From: Sinorhizobium alkalisoli
GTDB taxonomy: Bacteria; Pseudomonadota; Alphaproteobacteria; Rhizobiales; Rhizobiaceae
Reading direction: 5' to 3'
Assembly: GCF_008932245.1 (NCBI RefSeq)
Contig: NZ_CP034909.1
Location: forward strand, 806,001 to 870,000
DNA length: 64,000 nucleotides
A program made the position numbers and the translations under genes. Shown here in pieces: positions 41,232 to 50,684 of this stretch. A model generated the notes under the pieces. The model was given only the letters and a program-made list of their open reading frames with translations, was not told where the DNA came from and did not search any database. Numbering within the stretch: the first letter of the stretch is position 1; each line of letters starts with the position of its first letter.

Positions 41232-42458
41232 ATGAGCGAGCCGATACATGAAGACGAGAGATTCATGGCTGCGGCGTTGCGTCTCGCCCGGCATAATCTC
41301 GGTCTCACCTCTACCAATCCTTCCGTCGGCTGCGTGATCGTCAAGGATGGGGCGATCGTCGGTCGCGCCGCGACGGCGCCGGGCGGCCGCCCGCATGCCG
41401 AGACGCAGGCGCTTGCCGAGGCCGGTGAAAGGGCGAGGGGGGCAACGGCCTATGTCACCCTCGAACCCTGTTCGCATCACGGCAAAACGCCGCCCTGTGC
41501 CGACGCGCTCGTTGCCGCGGGCGTGGCCCGTGTGGTCGTGTGCATTCTCGACCCCGATGAGCGCGTAGCCGGACGCGGCGTGGTGAGGCTGCGCGAGGCT
41601 GGCATCGATGTCGATCTCGGCATTCTCGGCGAGGCCGGCGAGCGCGTGCTGGAGGGCTACCTCATGCGTCAGCGCAACAAACGCCCGCACGTGATTCTGA
41701 AACTTGCCGTTTCCTCCGACGGCATGATCGGCAAGGAAGGGGAGGGGCAGGTCAGGATCACCGGCGCGATCTCCCGTGCGCAGGTACAGGTCCTGCGGGC
41801 CGAAACCGACGCGATCCTTGTCGGCGTCGGCACGGCCAGTGCCGATGATCCGGAACTGACGGTGCGGCTCGCCGGCCTCGAGGAACGCTCCCCCATTCGC
41901 ATCGTGCTCGACCGCCGCCTGGAACTGCCGATCGAGTCGAAATTGGTGCGCACGGCGCGCGACATTCCGCTGATAGTCGTGGCGGGCGGCGCGGATATTC
42001 CTTCTCCCCGCCCGCGGGGAGAAGGTCCCAGAAGGGCGGATGAGGGGCCAGGCGGCAGCGATTCGCCCCTCTCCTCGGGTTTAACCCGAGGACCGGCCCT
42101 CTCCCCGCACGCGGGGAGAGGGGGCGACTACGCTAACCGCCGTGCAGCCCTTGAGGCCGCCGGCGTCGAGGTCCTGTGCACGGACACAATCTCCGACCTT
42201 TTGACGGCACTCGCGTCGCGCGGCATCTCTTCGCTCCTGGTCGAGGGCGGCGCCCGTGCCGCCCGCGACTTTTTTGATGCGGATCTCATCGACCGCATCC
42301 TGCTGTTCACCGGTCCGGCAGCCATTGGCGAGAGCGGCATCAGATCCCCATTTGAACGGACGTCCGTTCCGCCCCGCTTCACACTCCGGCGCATCGCGCG
42401 CTACGGTGACGACATTTTCGAGGAATACGAGAGAGATACCGGATGTTCACAGGCATAA
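41232..42458 (+). CDS. ribD: bifunctional riboflavin deaminase/reductase RibD with in-frame repeat insertion
   Basis: RibD performs the deamination and the reduction steps between GTP cyclohydrolase II and ribityllumazine synthesis. The N-terminal deaminase domain has the zinc-binding HAETQAL and PCSHHGKTPPCADAL; the C-terminal reductase domain begins near KLAVSSDGMIG and contains LLVEGGARAARDFFDADL. The 408-aa length exceeds the usual 360-380 aa because about 45 residues at roughly 257-300 (rich in Pro, Arg and Gly) are encoded by a palindromic mosaic repeat inserted without breaking the frame. GGAGG precedes the ATG at 41232. It overlaps ribE by 16 bp. Confidence 0.93.
   Translation: MSEPIHEDERFMAAALRLARHNLGLTSTNPSVGCVIVKDGAIVGRAATAPGGRPHAETQALAEAGERARGATAYVTLEPCSHHGKTPPCADALVAAGVARVVVCILDPDERVAGRGVVRLREAGIDVDLGILGEAGERVLEGYLMRQRNKRPHVILKLAVSSDGMIGKEGEGQVRITGAISRAQVQVLRAETDAILVGVGTASADDPELTVRLAGLEERSPIRIVLDRRLELPIESKLVRTARDIPLIVVAGGADIPSPRPRGEGPRRADEGPGGSDSPLSSGLTRGPALSPHAGRGGDYANRRAALEAAGVEVLCTDTISDLLTALASRGISSLLVEGGARAARDFFDADLIDRILLFTGPAAIGESGIRSPFERTSVPPRFTLRRIARYGDDIFEEYERDTGCSQA
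42000..42122. repeat. palindromic mosaic repeat inserted inside ribD
   Basis: Three inverted repeats lie in a row. CCTTCTCCCCGC/GCGGGGAGAAGG (42000-42011, 42014-42025), TCCTCGGGTT/AACCCGAGGA (42072-42081, 42083-42092) and CCCTCTCCCCGC/GCGGGGAGAGGG (42097-42108, 42111-42122). The ctctccccgc module is a common rhizobial intergenic repeat. Here it keeps the ribD frame open and lies between the reductase strand LIVVAGGAD and the helix RRAALEAAGVEVL. Confidence 0.75.
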
Positions 42459-43063
42459 TCACCGACATTGGCAAGGTTGAGAAGGTCGCGCCGCTCAGCG
42501 AAGGGATCAAGCTTCGCATCGCCAGCAATTACGATCCGAAGACGATCGACATGGGCGCCTCAATCGCCCATGCAGGCGTGTGTCTGACGGTGACGGGGCT
42601 GCCGGAGACCGGCAGCAATGAGCGCTGGTTCGAAGCGGAGGCATGGGAGGAGGCGCTGAGGCTCACGACCATCGGCGCCTGGCGAGAGGGCACCCGCATC
42701 AATCTCGAACGGTCGCTGAAAATCGGCGACGAGCTTGGTGGCCATATCGTCTCGGGTCACGTAGACGGAGTCGCGGAGATCCTCGCCGTGGAACCGGAAG
42801 GCGACGCCGTGCGCTTCCGCCTGCGGGTGCCAGATCATCTCGCCCGTTTCGTCGCTCCGAAGGGGTCAGTGGCGCTCGACGGCACGTCGCTCACCGTCAA
42901 CAAGGTCGACGGCGCCGAGTTCGATGTGCTTTTGATCCGCCATTCGCTCGAAGTCACCACCTGGGGAGAGCGCAAGGCCGGGGATCTCGTTAATCTCGAA
43001 GTCGACACGATGGCGCGCTATGCGGCGCGACTGGCGCAGTTTCCCGCTCCGAAGCCGGAGTGA
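42443..43063 (+). CDS. ribE: riboflavin synthase alpha subunit
   Basis: RibE dismutates two 6,7-dimethyl-8-ribityllumazine molecules to riboflavin. The 206-aa protein has two homologous lumazine-binding domains, beginning MFTGIITDIGKVEKV and, in the second, GHIVSGHVDGVAEIL; DGTSLTVNKV is the paired C-terminal motif. It overlaps the end of ribD by 16 bp, so translation is coupled. ribH, which makes its substrate, lies about 1.6 kb downstream. Confidence 0.96.
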   Translation: MFTGIITDIGKVEKVAPLSEGIKLRIASNYDPKTIDMGASIAHAGVCLTVTGLPETGSNERWFEAEAWEEALRLTTIGAWREGTRINLERSLKIGDELGGHIVSGHVDGVAEILAVEPEGDAVRFRLRVPDHLARFVAPKGSVALDGTSLTVNKVDGAEFDVLLIRHSLEVTTWGERKAGDLVNLEVDTMARYAARLAQFPAPKPE

Positions 43064-43086
43064 TTGCTCGCCACCGCGGCCAAGGG

Positions 43087-43117
43087 TGCAGTTCGCCCCG
43101 GGGGAGGGCGGACTGCA
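43087..43117 (+). terminator. possible terminator after ribE
   Basis: TGCAGTTCGCCC (43087-43098) pairs with GGGCGGACTGCA (43106-43117) with one wobble, followed by GGACTTT. The T-tract is weak. It lies between the convergent ribE and the frameshifted secreted-protein gene and could serve both. Confidence 0.5.
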
Positions 43118-43130
43118 GGACTTTATGGGC

Positions 43131-43477
43131 TCAGCGGAGATAAATCGTCAGCCCGCCGTCGGCGGCTTGCTCGGCCGCGGCGATATTGTTCAACTCGACA
43201 TCATGCGCCTTCAGCTCGGCGACAAGAGGCCGGTTGGCCTCGACCGCAGATTGCAATGCGACACGCTGCTGCGGCGTGGCCTCGTCAATCCAGCTCCGGG
43301 TCTGGTCTTGCCGGCTTAGCGTGTCGACATTGACAATCCTGAGATTGTTGCCTTTGAAACCGCGCACCGTCTGCTCGATCTGCTTTGGCCAGTTCATCTC
43401 GACGCTTGCCGCTTGCGCGGTGCCGCCGAAGGTCAGGGCGGAGCGGCGATGATGGTTGCCCTTGCGATGCGGTTCAT
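43131..43477 (-). pseudogene. frameshifted gene for a small secreted protein
   Basis: An ATG at 43477 preceded by AAAGGAG with 8-nt spacing starts MNRIARATIIAAPP and stops at 43433-43435. In the next frame the sequence reads ALTFGGTAQAASVEMNWPKQ and continues as an 88-aa open frame to 43131. Joined, the two parts form an ideal signal peptide (hydrophobic core, AQA-A cleavage) followed by a mature protein of about 90 aa with no known motif. A net two-base insertion or one-base deletion at about 43436-43447 explains the break. It is either a real pseudogene or an assembly error. The mature region ends AADGGLTIYLR. Confidence 0.55.
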
Positions 43478-43788
43478 TGTCGTGCTCCTTTGGTTTGGGA
43501 TGCCCGCTCGGCCGGCCATCGCGTTCGCGATGGCGCGCCGGGCAGGGCGCCGCAGGCCAGCGCCGGCCGTTTGCGGAGGGAGGTCCCGCAGCGAGAGGCG
43601 TCTGGCTGTTTCGAACTGCCGGGGCGGCGTTTCCTCATTCAGAAGGGCTCGCGCCGTGCCGACGGTTGCAAAGCTGGGCGCGAATTTGGCCGAATCCGTG
43701 GCTAACTCTCTGAAAAATAATTAAAAAAAAATCGTGTTTGAAACCTGTCGGAGCGGCGGCCGTCGCTAATGCGGTCGGCCGCATCGGT
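43478..43788. other. 311-bp region without a supported gene
   Basis: Contains CCATCGCG/CGCGATGG (43516-43523, 43526-43533), a perfect 8-bp stem with a 2-nt loop, and an AT-rich stretch at 43706-43735. The latter could include the upstream sequences for the frameshifted gene or a downstream end for the acetyltransferase gene. Short open frames in three plus-strand frames show no features of real genes. Confidence 0.4.
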
Positions 43789-44325
43789 TCAGGCGATATT
43801 AGCCGAACGTCTTTCGAACATGATCATCGGCCTCCCGTGATAATTCGTGCGCCAGAATTCCGTGAAGCCGTGCTTCAGCGCGACCCGGATCGAAGCCTGG
43901 TTGCCCGGTTCGATGATGCAGGTCTTTCTCAGGCCAGGAAAGACGCGGTCGCCCCAGGCGAGAGCGGCGGCGACCGCTTCCGTCGCAAGGCCGCGACCAT
44001 GGCTTTTCGGCGAGATTGCCCATCCCATTTCCATCGTTCCATCGAGCGAAGGCGTGATCTGGCGATGAGCATCGTGAAAGCCCGCCTCGCCGACGAATGC
44101 GCCGCTTTCCTTCTCCTGGATCGCGAAAAAACCGAAACCGAAATAATGCCACATGCCGACCTGGCGCAGGAAGCGCGTCCAGGATTGTTCCCGCGTATAG
44201 GGCGCCCCGCCCACATAGCGGGTCACCTCTTCGTCCGCGAAGAGTGCACAGTAGAGGGGGAAGTCGTCTCGCCGATAGGGGCGCAGAAGAAGCCGCTCGG
44301 TCTCGATGACGGGAACGCGGTGCAT
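43789..44325 (-). CDS. GNAT family N-acetyltransferase (RimJ/RimL-like)
   Basis: This 178-aa protein has the RimJ/RimL pattern: IETERLLLRPYRRDDFP at the N-terminus, MEMGWAISPKSHGRGLATEAV as the acetyl-CoA pyrophosphate-binding motif A, and a C-terminal NQASIRVALKHGFTEFWR. It should transfer an acetyl group to a protein N-terminus or a small amine. The substrate is unknown and no neighbour helps. The start is the ATG at 44325. Confidence 0.87.
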   Translation of the reverse strand: MHRVPVIETERLLLRPYRRDDFPLYCALFADEEVTRYVGGAPYTREQSWTRFLRQVGMWHYFGFGFFAIQEKESGAFVGEAGFHDAHRQITPSLDGTMEMGWAISPKSHGRGLATEAVAAALAWGDRVFPGLRKTCIIEPGNQASIRVALKHGFTEFWRTNYHGRPMIMFERRSANIA

Positions 44326-44672
44326 TTTCGCTCCAATAGTTCGGTCGATGCCATGAATTTCAGCCCCCGCTCGCCGTCTCCAAGATCGGCCGTCGAGGGC
44401 GAGCGGCCGGTCAGGGACGGAAAGATACTTGAGGTTTCGAGTATGTTATACATCCCACGGGTGGTGTTGCTTGTTCATGGATTCAACGTTGAATTGCCGT
44501 TGCCGCGACCGAAGGCCTGATCGAAATATTTCGGCTCCCGGATGCGGCAAGGGCCATCGGGCTGCAAATGGCTCCGCGTCGCGGAATTTACTTGCCATTC
44601 CGCGCGGGGCGTGGTTTGACCCCCGCCTGCACCGGCCAAGTCCGGTCCCGGATTTTTCAAGACAGGTGACCC
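44326..44672. other. 347-bp region before ribH, no gene seen
   Basis: It holds a perfect 14-bp palindrome ATTCAACGTTGAAT (44481-44494). No FMN riboswitch (conserved AGGG...GAAATTCCC core) is recognisable, and no open frame here has coding features. The promoter of ribH should lie in its second half. Confidence 0.4.
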
Positions 44673-45134
44673 ATGGCGAAGACCGAGCCTCTCCGCATCC
44701 TGATTGTGGAAGCGCGCTTCTATGACGATATGGCCGATGCGATGCTCGACGGAGCGAAACACGCGCTCGATGCGGCCGGCGCTACCTACGACATCGTTAC
44801 GGTACCGGGAGCCCTGGAAGTTCCCGCGGCGATCGCCATGGCGCTCGATGCAGCGGACGAAGGCGGCACTGACTATGACGGCTTCGTCGCGCTCGGCATG
44901 GTGATCCGCGGTGAAACCTATCATTTCGATATTGTGGCCAACGAGTCCGCCCGCGCATTGATGGATCTCGCCGTCAGCGAAAGCCTGGCGCTCGGCAATG
45001 GTATCCTGACTGTCGACAGCGAGGAACAGGCATGGGCGCGTGCCCGCAGGTCGGAGGGCGACAAGGGTGGTTTTGCCGCGCGCGCCGCCCTGACCATGAT
45101 CGAACTGAAGAACAAGTTAGGCGCAGAAAAGTGA
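44673..45134 (+). CDS. ribH: 6,7-dimethyl-8-ribityllumazine synthase
   Basis: RibH condenses the ribityl pyrimidinedione with 3,4-dihydroxybutanone phosphate. The 153-aa protein shows [17 protein letters not shown], the active-site [15 protein letters not shown] and [17 protein letters not shown] with the catalytic histidine. It overlaps nusB by 4 bp (GTGA), and gives ribH-nusB, a very common pairing. The upstream ribE is about 1.6 kb away. Confidence 0.97.
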   Translation: MAKTEPLRILIVEARFYDDMADAMLDGAKHALDAAGATYDIVTVPGALEVPAAIAMALDAADEGGTDYDGFVALGMVIRGETYHFDIVANESARALMDLAVSESLALGNGILTVDSEEQAWARARRSEGDKGGFAARAALTMIELKNKLGAEK

Positions 45135-45613
45135 CGAATACCCCCTCGGATCAACCGCTGAAGCAGGTTAATCAGCGTGGTGCTGCCCGCCTTGCGGCCG
45201 TGCAGGCGCTTTACCAGATGGATATCGGCGGAACCGGCGTACTGGAGATCGTCGCCGAATTCGAGGCGCATCGTCTCGGCAGGGAGCTCGACGGCGACAC
45301 CTATCTGAAGGCGGACCCGTCCTGGTTCCGCTCGATCGTTTCCGGCGTCGTGCGCGACCAGCGCAAGCTCGATCCGCTGATCGGCTCCGCCCTGCAGGAC
45401 GATTGGGCGCTCTCCCGGCTCGATTCCACCGTCCGTGCCATCCTGCGCGCCGGCACTTTCGAGCTCCTGGAGCGCAAGGACGTGCCGATTCCGGTGATCG
45501 TCACCGAATATGTCGAGATCGCCAAAGCCTTCTTCGAGGAGGAGGAGCCGAAGCTCGTCAACGCCGTCCTGGACCGGATCGCCAAGCAGGTCCGCGGCGA
45601 GCGTCGGAAGTAA
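45131..45613 (+). CDS. nusB: transcription antitermination factor NusB
   Basis: NusB binds boxA RNA with NusE (S10) and enables antitermination on rRNA operons. The 160-aa all-helical protein begins after a basic linker at [18 protein letters not shown] and contains VREQ-like [10 protein letters not shown] and [14 protein letters not shown]. The start is a GTG at 45131 overlapping the ribH stop. No ATG gives the conserved N-terminus, so GTG is secure. Confidence 0.95.
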   Translation: MTNTPSDQPLKQVNQRGAARLAAVQALYQMDIGGTGVLEIVAEFEAHRLGRELDGDTYLKADPSWFRSIVSGVVRDQRKLDPLIGSALQDDWALSRLDSTVRAILRAGTFELLERKDVPIPVIVTEYVEIAKAFFEEEEPKLVNAVLDRIAKQVRGERRK

Positions 45614-45617
45614 CGCG

Positions 45618-46850
45618 ATGGTTACTGCGGCGGTCGGCGACATCGGGGCGGTTCTTCGCGAAGCGCGCCGCAATGTCCTGCTGCTCGCCATTGCCCAGGC
45701 GCTTCTGGGCGTCGTGGGGCCGATCAGCTTCGCCGTGGGCGGCGTGGCCGGTCACCAATTGCTCGGCGACGACAAGTCGTTAGCGACCGCGCCTCTGACA
45801 GCCTTCAATATCGGCATGGCGCTCGGCGTCGTTCTGGTGGCGATGCTGTCACGCCTTACGGGCAGGCGCTTGGCCTTCATGATCGGCGCCTCAATCGCGG
45901 CAGCCGGTGGCGTTATCGCCGCCGCTGCCCTGTTCCGTGAAAGCTTTTGGCTTTTTGCAGGTGGCCTTGCCGTGCTCGGCGCCTCCAACGGCTTCACCCA
46001 AAAACTGCGCTTTGCCGCGGCCGATGCGTCGCCGTCCTTCTTCAAGCCCAAGGCAATCTCCTGGATCCTCGGCGGCGGCATCGTCTCGGCGGTTCTCGGA
46101 CCACAGATCGTCATCTTTGCCGGCGATTATTTTGCGCCCGTCTGGTTTGCCGGCGCCTTCGTTGCCCTCTTGCCCGTCTGCCTTGTCGCACTTTTCTTCT
46201 TTGCCCCGCTACGATTGCCCGACGGTGTTCCGGCATCCGCCGCGCGCCCGGAAGCGCCCGCACGGCCGCTGGGCGAGATCGTCGGCAATCAGCGCTTCCT
46301 GACCGGCATGGTTTGCGGCATTTCCGCCTATGCGCTGATGACCTTCATGATGACCGGTGCCCCCGTCGCCATGGTCGTCGGCTGCGGGTTCTCGAGCGAT
46401 CTCGCGACGCTCGGCATCCAGTGGCACGTGCTGGCCATGTTCGCTCCGAGCTTCGTCACGGGCTGGCTGATCAGCCGCTTCGGTGCGGAGCGCATCGTCG
46501 CCTCGGGATTTCTGCTGCTGATGGCCTGCGCGGCGATCGCGCATCTTGGCGTCGAGCTCTGGAACTTCTGGGCCGCTCTGGTTCTTCTCGGCCTCGGCTG
46601 GAACTTCGCCTTCATCGGTGCAACGGCGATCGTCGCCCAGAGCTACCGGCCTCACGAGGCCGACAAGGTCCAGGCGTTCCACGACATCGTGCTCTTCACT
46701 GCCGTTGCCGTTTCGTCCTTCGCCTCCGGCAAGGTGCTGACCGCCTATGGCTGGGACATGCTCAACTCCGTTGTGTGGCCAGTCGCAGGCCTGTGCCTCC
46801 TTCTCCTCTTCCTACTGATGCGAGCGAGCAGGAAAACCGCCGCAGCCTGA
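45618..46850 (+). CDS. MFS transporter
   Basis: This 410-aa protein has twelve hydrophobic helices, with the MFS loop LSRLTGRRLAFMIGASIAAAG after the second helix and a repeat-like loop later (LISRFGAERIVASGFLLL). An acidic/basic mid-linker separates the two halves. It follows nusB by 4 bp and is likely cotranscribed, but its substrate is unknown; nothing links it to riboflavin except position. The ATG at 45618 gives a normal N-terminus. Confidence 0.85.
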   Translation: MVTAAVGDIGAVLREARRNVLLLAIAQALLGVVGPISFAVGGVAGHQLLGDDKSLATAPLTAFNIGMALGVVLVAMLSRLTGRRLAFMIGASIAAAGGVIAAAALFRESFWLFAGGLAVLGASNGFTQKLRFAAADASPSFFKPKAISWILGGGIVSAVLGPQIVIFAGDYFAPVWFAGAFVALLPVCLVALFFFAPLRLPDGVPASAARPEAPARPLGEIVGNQRFLTGMVCGISAYALMTFMMTGAPVAMVVGCGFSSDLATLGIQWHVLAMFAPSFVTGWLISRFGAERIVASGFLLLMACAAIAHLGVELWNFWAALVLLGLGWNFAFIGATAIVAQSYRPHEADKVQAFHDIVLFTAVAVSSFASGKVLTAYGWDMLNSVVWPVAGLCLLLLFLLMRASRKTAAA

Positions 46851-47046
46851 GCTTCGTGCAAGGGCTTGCCGGAAAACTCCCTGTCCCGGAGATGCGGGTA
46901 TTTTCAGGGGCTTGACGTTCCCTGTTCGCACCCGCACTCTTGCCGCGCCGTGAGGACGTGCCGCTCGAGGAGGCGGCGCGCGAGTCGCGGTTTGAGGGGC
47001 CTGCGGCAGGGAGTGAGCCCGCAGGTTGTAACGGAGGATAGTGCGA

Positions 47047-49182
47047 ATGACCATATTACTGGCCGTTATCGCATGCGGGTTGCTTTCGGTGGCTTACGCC
47101 GTCTGGGCGGCACAGTCGGTGCTTGCTGCCGATCAGGGGAATGCCCGCATGCAGGAGATTGCAGGCTTTATCAGAGAGGGGGCTCAGGCCTACCTCATGC
47201 GTCAGTACAAAACCATCGCCATCGTCGGTGTCGTCGTCTTCATCGGCGCATGGCTTCTTCTCTCGGGTACGGCCGCGATCGGTTTCCTGATCGGTGCGAT
47301 CCTCTCGGGCGCGGCCGGTTTCATCGGCATGCATGTCTCCGTAAGGGCCAATGTTCGCACGGCCCAGGCCGCATCGGTCAGCCTTGCCTCCGGCCTCGAT
47401 ATCGCCTTCAAGTCAGGCGCCATCACCGGCCTCCTCGTGGCGGGTCTCGCGCTGCTGGGTGTCGCTGTCTACTATTCCGTCCTCACCGTCGGCCTCGGGC
47501 ATGATCCTGCCTCGCGCGAGGTGATCGATGCATTGGTGGCGCTCGGTTTCGGCGGCTCGCTGATCTCGATCTTCGCCCGTCTCGGCGGCGGCATCTTTAC
47601 CAAGGGCGCGGATGTCGGCGGCGACCTCGTCGGCAAGGTCGAGGCGGGCATTCCGGAAGACGACCCGCGCAATCCCGCGACGATCGCCGACAATGTGGGC
47701 GACAATGTCGGCGACTGCGCCGGCATGGCCGCCGACCTTTTCGAAACCTATGCGGTTTCTGTCGTCGCGACCATGGTTCTGGCGGCGATCTTCTTCGCCG
47801 GCACTCCGATGTTTTCGAGCATCATGGTCTACCCGCTGGCAATCTGCGCCGTCTGCATCATCACATCGATCATCGGCACCTTCTTCGTCAAGCTCGGAGC
47901 GAATGGCTCGATCATGGGCGCTCTCTATCGCGGGCTGATCATGACCGGCGTGTTGTCGATTCTCGGTCTCGGCGCAGCCACGTCGCTGACGATCGGCTGG
48001 GGGTCCATCGGTGTGGTCGCCGGCAAGGACATCACTGGCTGGGGCCTGTTCTTCTGCGGCATCATCGGTCTCATCGTCACGGCCCTGATCGTCGTGATCA
48101 CCGAATACTACACCGGCACCAACAAGCGGCCGGTGAATTCCATCGCGCAGGCCTCCGTCACCGGCCACGGCACCAACGTGATCCAGGGGTTGGCGGTATC
48201 GCTCGAATCGACCGCGCTTCCGGCGATCGTCATCGTCGGCGGCATCATCGCCACCTATCAGTTCGCCGGCCTCTTCGGTACCGGCATCGCCGTCACCACC
48301 ATGCTCGGCCTCGCCGGCATGATCGTGGCGCTCGACGCCTTTGGCCCCGTGACGGACAATGCCGGGGGCATCGCGGAGATGTCGAATCTGCCGCCGGAAG
48401 TGCGAAAGGCGACCGACGCGCTCGATGCGGTCGGCAACACCACCAAGGCGGTCACCAAGGGCTATGCGATCGGCTCCGCCGGCCTCGGCGCTCTCGTCCT
48501 CTTCGCGGCCTATTCCAACGACCTCGCCTATTTCGCCGCCCATGGCGAACAGTATCCCTATTTCGCTGACGTCGGGCCGATCTCTTTCGACCTGTCGAAC
48601 CCCTATGTCGTCGCCGGCCTCATCTTCGGCGGCCTGATCCCCTATCTCTTCGGCGGCATTGCGATGACCGCCGTCGGTCGGGCAGGCGGTGCCGTCGTCG
48701 AGGAGGTGCGGCGACAATTCAAGGAAAAGCCGGGCATCATGGAAGGCAAGGACCGGCCGGACTATGGCCGCGCCGTCGACATGCTGACCAAGGCGGCGAT
48801 CCGCGAAATGATCATTCCCTCGCTCCTGCCGGTGCTGGCGCCGATCGTCGTCTATTTCGGCGTGCTGCTCCTTTCGGGCTCGAAGGCCTCCGCCTTCGCG
48901 GCATTGGGCGCTTCGCTTCTCGGCGTCATCGTGAATGGCCTGTTCGTGGCGGTTTCCATGACCTCCGGGGGCGGTGCCTGGGATAACGCCAAGAAGAGCT
49001 TCGAGGACGGGTTCGTGGACAAGAACGGCACGCGCCACATGAAGGGTTCGGACGCGCACAAGGCATCCGTGACCGGTGACACGGTGGGCGATCCCTACAA
49101 GGACACGGCCGGGCCGGCGGTCAATCCGGCGATCAAGATCACGAACATCGTGGCCTTGCTGCTGCTCGCCGTGCTTGCCTGA
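47047..49182 (+). CDS. hppA: K+-insensitive pyrophosphate-energised proton pump
   Basis: This 711-aa membrane pyrophosphatase hydrolyses PPi and pumps protons across the cytoplasmic membrane. The pyrophosphate-binding motif is [20 protein letters not shown], and the second active-site segment [18 protein letters not shown] is near the C-terminus. [16 protein letters not shown] carries Lys in the GNTT[AK] motif, which marks the K+-independent class. About 16 membrane helices are present. The ATG at 47047 has GGAGG about 9 nt upstream; a GTG at 47041 is an alternative. It stands alone and ends in a bidirectional terminator. Confidence 0.96.
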   Translation: MTILLAVIACGLLSVAYAVWAAQSVLAADQGNARMQEIAGFIREGAQAYLMRQYKTIAIVGVVVFIGAWLLLSGTAAIGFLIGAILSGAAGFIGMHVSVRANVRTAQAASVSLASGLDIAFKSGAITGLLVAGLALLGVAVYYSVLTVGLGHDPASREVIDALVALGFGGSLISIFARLGGGIFTKGADVGGDLVGKVEAGIPEDDPRNPATIADNVGDNVGDCAGMAADLFETYAVSVVATMVLAAIFFAGTPMFSSIMVYPLAICAVCIITSIIGTFFVKLGANGSIMGALYRGLIMTGVLSILGLGAATSLTIGWGSIGVVAGKDITGWGLFFCGIIGLIVTALIVVITEYYTGTNKRPVNSIAQASVTGHGTNVIQGLAVSLESTALPAIVIVGGIIATYQFAGLFGTGIAVTTMLGLAGMIVALDAFGPVTDNAGGIAEMSNLPPEVRKATDALDAVGNTTKAVTKGYAIGSAGLGALVLFAAYSNDLAYFAAHGEQYPYFADVGPISFDLSNPYVVAGLIFGGLIPYLFGGIAMTAVGRAGGAVVEEVRRQFKEKPGIMEGKDRPDYGRAVDMLTKAAIREMIIPSLLPVLAPIVVYFGVLLLSGSKASAFAALGASLLGVIVNGLFVAVSMTSGGGAWDNAKKSFEDGFVDKNGTRHMKGSDAHKASVTGDTVGDPYKDTAGPAVNPAIKITNIVALLLLAVLA

Positions 49183-49203
49183 GACAATCCTTGAGTAAAA
49201 AGG

Positions 49204-49234
49204 GCCCGCGGAACCAGTGTTCCGCGGGCTGTTT
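49204..49234. terminator. bidirectional terminator between hppA and bamE
   Basis: GCCCGCGGAAC (49204-49214) and GTTCCGCGGGC (49219-49229) form a perfect 11-bp stem with loop CAGT, followed by TGTTT. An A-run just before the stem gives the T-tract for the minus strand. Confidence 0.8.
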
Positions 49235-49258
49235 CTTGGCACCTGCCATGCCGATTCG

Positions 49259-49768
49259 TCACATGTCGCCGAAATTCTTGAAGAGGTTGCGCGCTGCGCC
49301 CTGTCCGACGCCGGGGCCTGTCAGCAGCTGCCCGAGGAAACTCGTCTCCTTGCCGCCGGTCGGGGTCGTGCTCGACAGCATGTCGAAGACCTTGCCGTCC
49401 TTGAGCGTGTAATGGGCGAGTTGGCTGACGACGCCTTCCTTGTCGAAATAGACGGCGAGGACCGACTGGTCGATGATCTTCGGCTTCATGAAGGCCACCG
49501 GCCGTTTGCGAGTCTGGGAAATGTAGTAGAATACCTCGTTGTCGAATGTCGCGGTCGTCGACGGCGTGCCGAGCGACAGGAGGACCTGTTCACGGCTCGA
49601 TCCGACAGGCACGAGGTTCAGCGTTTCCTGGTCGACGACATAGCCCTGATGCAGGACTTCGCCGACATCGAGGGTCTGACAGCCGGCAAGGGCTGCAGTG
49701 GAGAGCGAAGCCACGACCACGGCGCGGGCCAGTACGTCCAGGTTCGATGTCAAATACCGCTTCGTCAA
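49259..49768 (-). CDS. bamE: outer membrane protein assembly factor BamE (OmlA/SmpA lipoprotein)
   Basis: This 169-aa lipoprotein is part of the BAM complex that inserts outer-membrane proteins. A signal peptide with lipobox LAGC (after VVVASLSTAA) is followed by the SmpA/OmlA domain with GSSREQVLLSLGTPSTT and a conserved VFYYISQTRKRPVAF. No ATG fits the signal peptide; a TTG at 49768 preceded by AAGAGGAG gives a normal one, while upstream ATGs in the open frame lie in the divergent gene and are rejected. It is divergent from the cytochrome bc1 chaperone gene. Confidence 0.88.
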   Translation of the reverse strand: MTKRYLTSNLDVLARAVVVASLSTAALAGCQTLDVGEVLHQGYVVDQETLNLVPVGSSREQVLLSLGTPSTTATFDNEVFYYISQTRKRPVAFMKPKIIDQSVLAVYFDKEGVVSQLAHYTLKDGKVFDMLSSTTPTGGKETSFLGQLLTGPGVGQGAARNLFKNFGDM

Positions 49769-49907
49769 CAACTGCTCCTCTTGGAGTAACGATGGCAGAT
49801 CCGCCATTGCAATTCGTGCCTGCTTCGGTAAACCAGCTTCGGCTATCATGCAACAACGTGATGGGCGCTTGCCCATCGATTTCGAAAAGCCACGACTGGG
49901 CTTTGTG

Positions 49908-50450
49908 ATGATTTTTGGACTGTTCAAGAGAAAAAGCGGCAACATTGCGATAGTGGAGCGCCAATATGCGCATCTCACCGCCGCGGCGCGCCAGCCATTT
50001 CTCTATACCGACCTCGATGTGCCCGACACGGTGATGGGGCGTTTCGAGATGCTCTCGGCAATGTTGATCCTCTATTTCCGACGTACTCGCAGTTCGCCGC
50101 GAACCGGCCAGGAGATCGCGCAGGAGATCGTCGACGCCTTTTTCGAAGACGTCGATCACTCGATCCGGGAGTTGGGCATCGGCGATGCGGGCGTGCCGAA
50201 GAAGATGAAGAAGCTTGCCGGCATGTTCTATGGACGGCTCGAATCCTACGCGGCCGCTCTCGACGGGAGCGACCGCGAGATGCTGGCCGCAGCACTCAGG
50301 CGCAACTTCCATCCCGAGAGGGAGGGCGCGCCATCGATGGCGGGACTTGCCGCCTATCTCTTCCTCGTCGAAGAGGTGCTGTCGGGCATCCCCGAGGACG
50401 CGGTCGAAGTCGGCCAGTTGCGCATTCCGCCGGCAGGGCCGCGGACCTGA
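49908..50450 (+). CDS. ubiquinol-cytochrome c chaperone family protein (CBP3-like)
   Basis: This 180-aa protein belongs to the CBP3/UQCC1-like family, which assists assembly of cytochrome b in complex III. It has the basic start MIFGLFKRKSGN, then QPFLYTDLDVPDTVMGRFEM and a helical core ending in LRRNFHPE. No membrane segment is present. ATG at 49908 is preceded by a weak site; a GTG at 49905 is possible. The gene pairs divergently with bamE in many alphaproteobacteria, and precedes a DUF177 gene here. Confidence 0.8.
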   Translation: MIFGLFKRKSGNIAIVERQYAHLTAAARQPFLYTDLDVPDTVMGRFEMLSAMLILYFRRTRSSPRTGQEIAQEIVDAFFEDVDHSIRELGIGDAGVPKKMKKLAGMFYGRLESYAAALDGSDREMLAAALRRNFHPEREGAPSMAGLAAYLFLVEEVLSGIPEDAVEVGQLRIPPAGPRT

Positions 50451-50551
50451 CAGGCGGGCGAAGCAGGGATCAGAATCTGCGGCAAACCTAAGGAATCCGA
50501 GCAGGTAATCGTGGTAAACCCATGAATATCTGCTTGGCGCATCGGTCCGAG

Positions 50552-50636
50552 AACCGGAGCCGATTTTCGGAAAGCTCGATGCGCAGAGGCAAAGAGTTAC
50601 GGCGACCTTTGCGCGTCTGAAAAGACACGCGGCGCT
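50552..50636. repeat. rhizobial intergenic mosaic repeat, type B copy 2
   Basis: CCGGAGCCGATTTTCGGAAA, then GCTCGATGCGCAGAGGCAAAG, then GCGCGTCTGAAAAGACACGC and GGCGC align with the copy at 32636-32720. The second stem has one mismatch (ACACGC for ACGCGC). It is preceded by a stretch near 50514 that recurs at 29810. The repeat occupies most of the 234-bp gap before the DUF177 gene. Confidence 0.6.
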
Positions 50637-50684
50637 GTCAAAGGCCGCGCCCGCCTTCTCGCGGCGCGGCAGGAAGGAACGATC

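Noticed and set aside
44326..44672. FMN riboswitch before ribH
   Set aside because: I looked for the conserved FMN aptamer core and did not find it; the leader has only a 14-bp palindrome.
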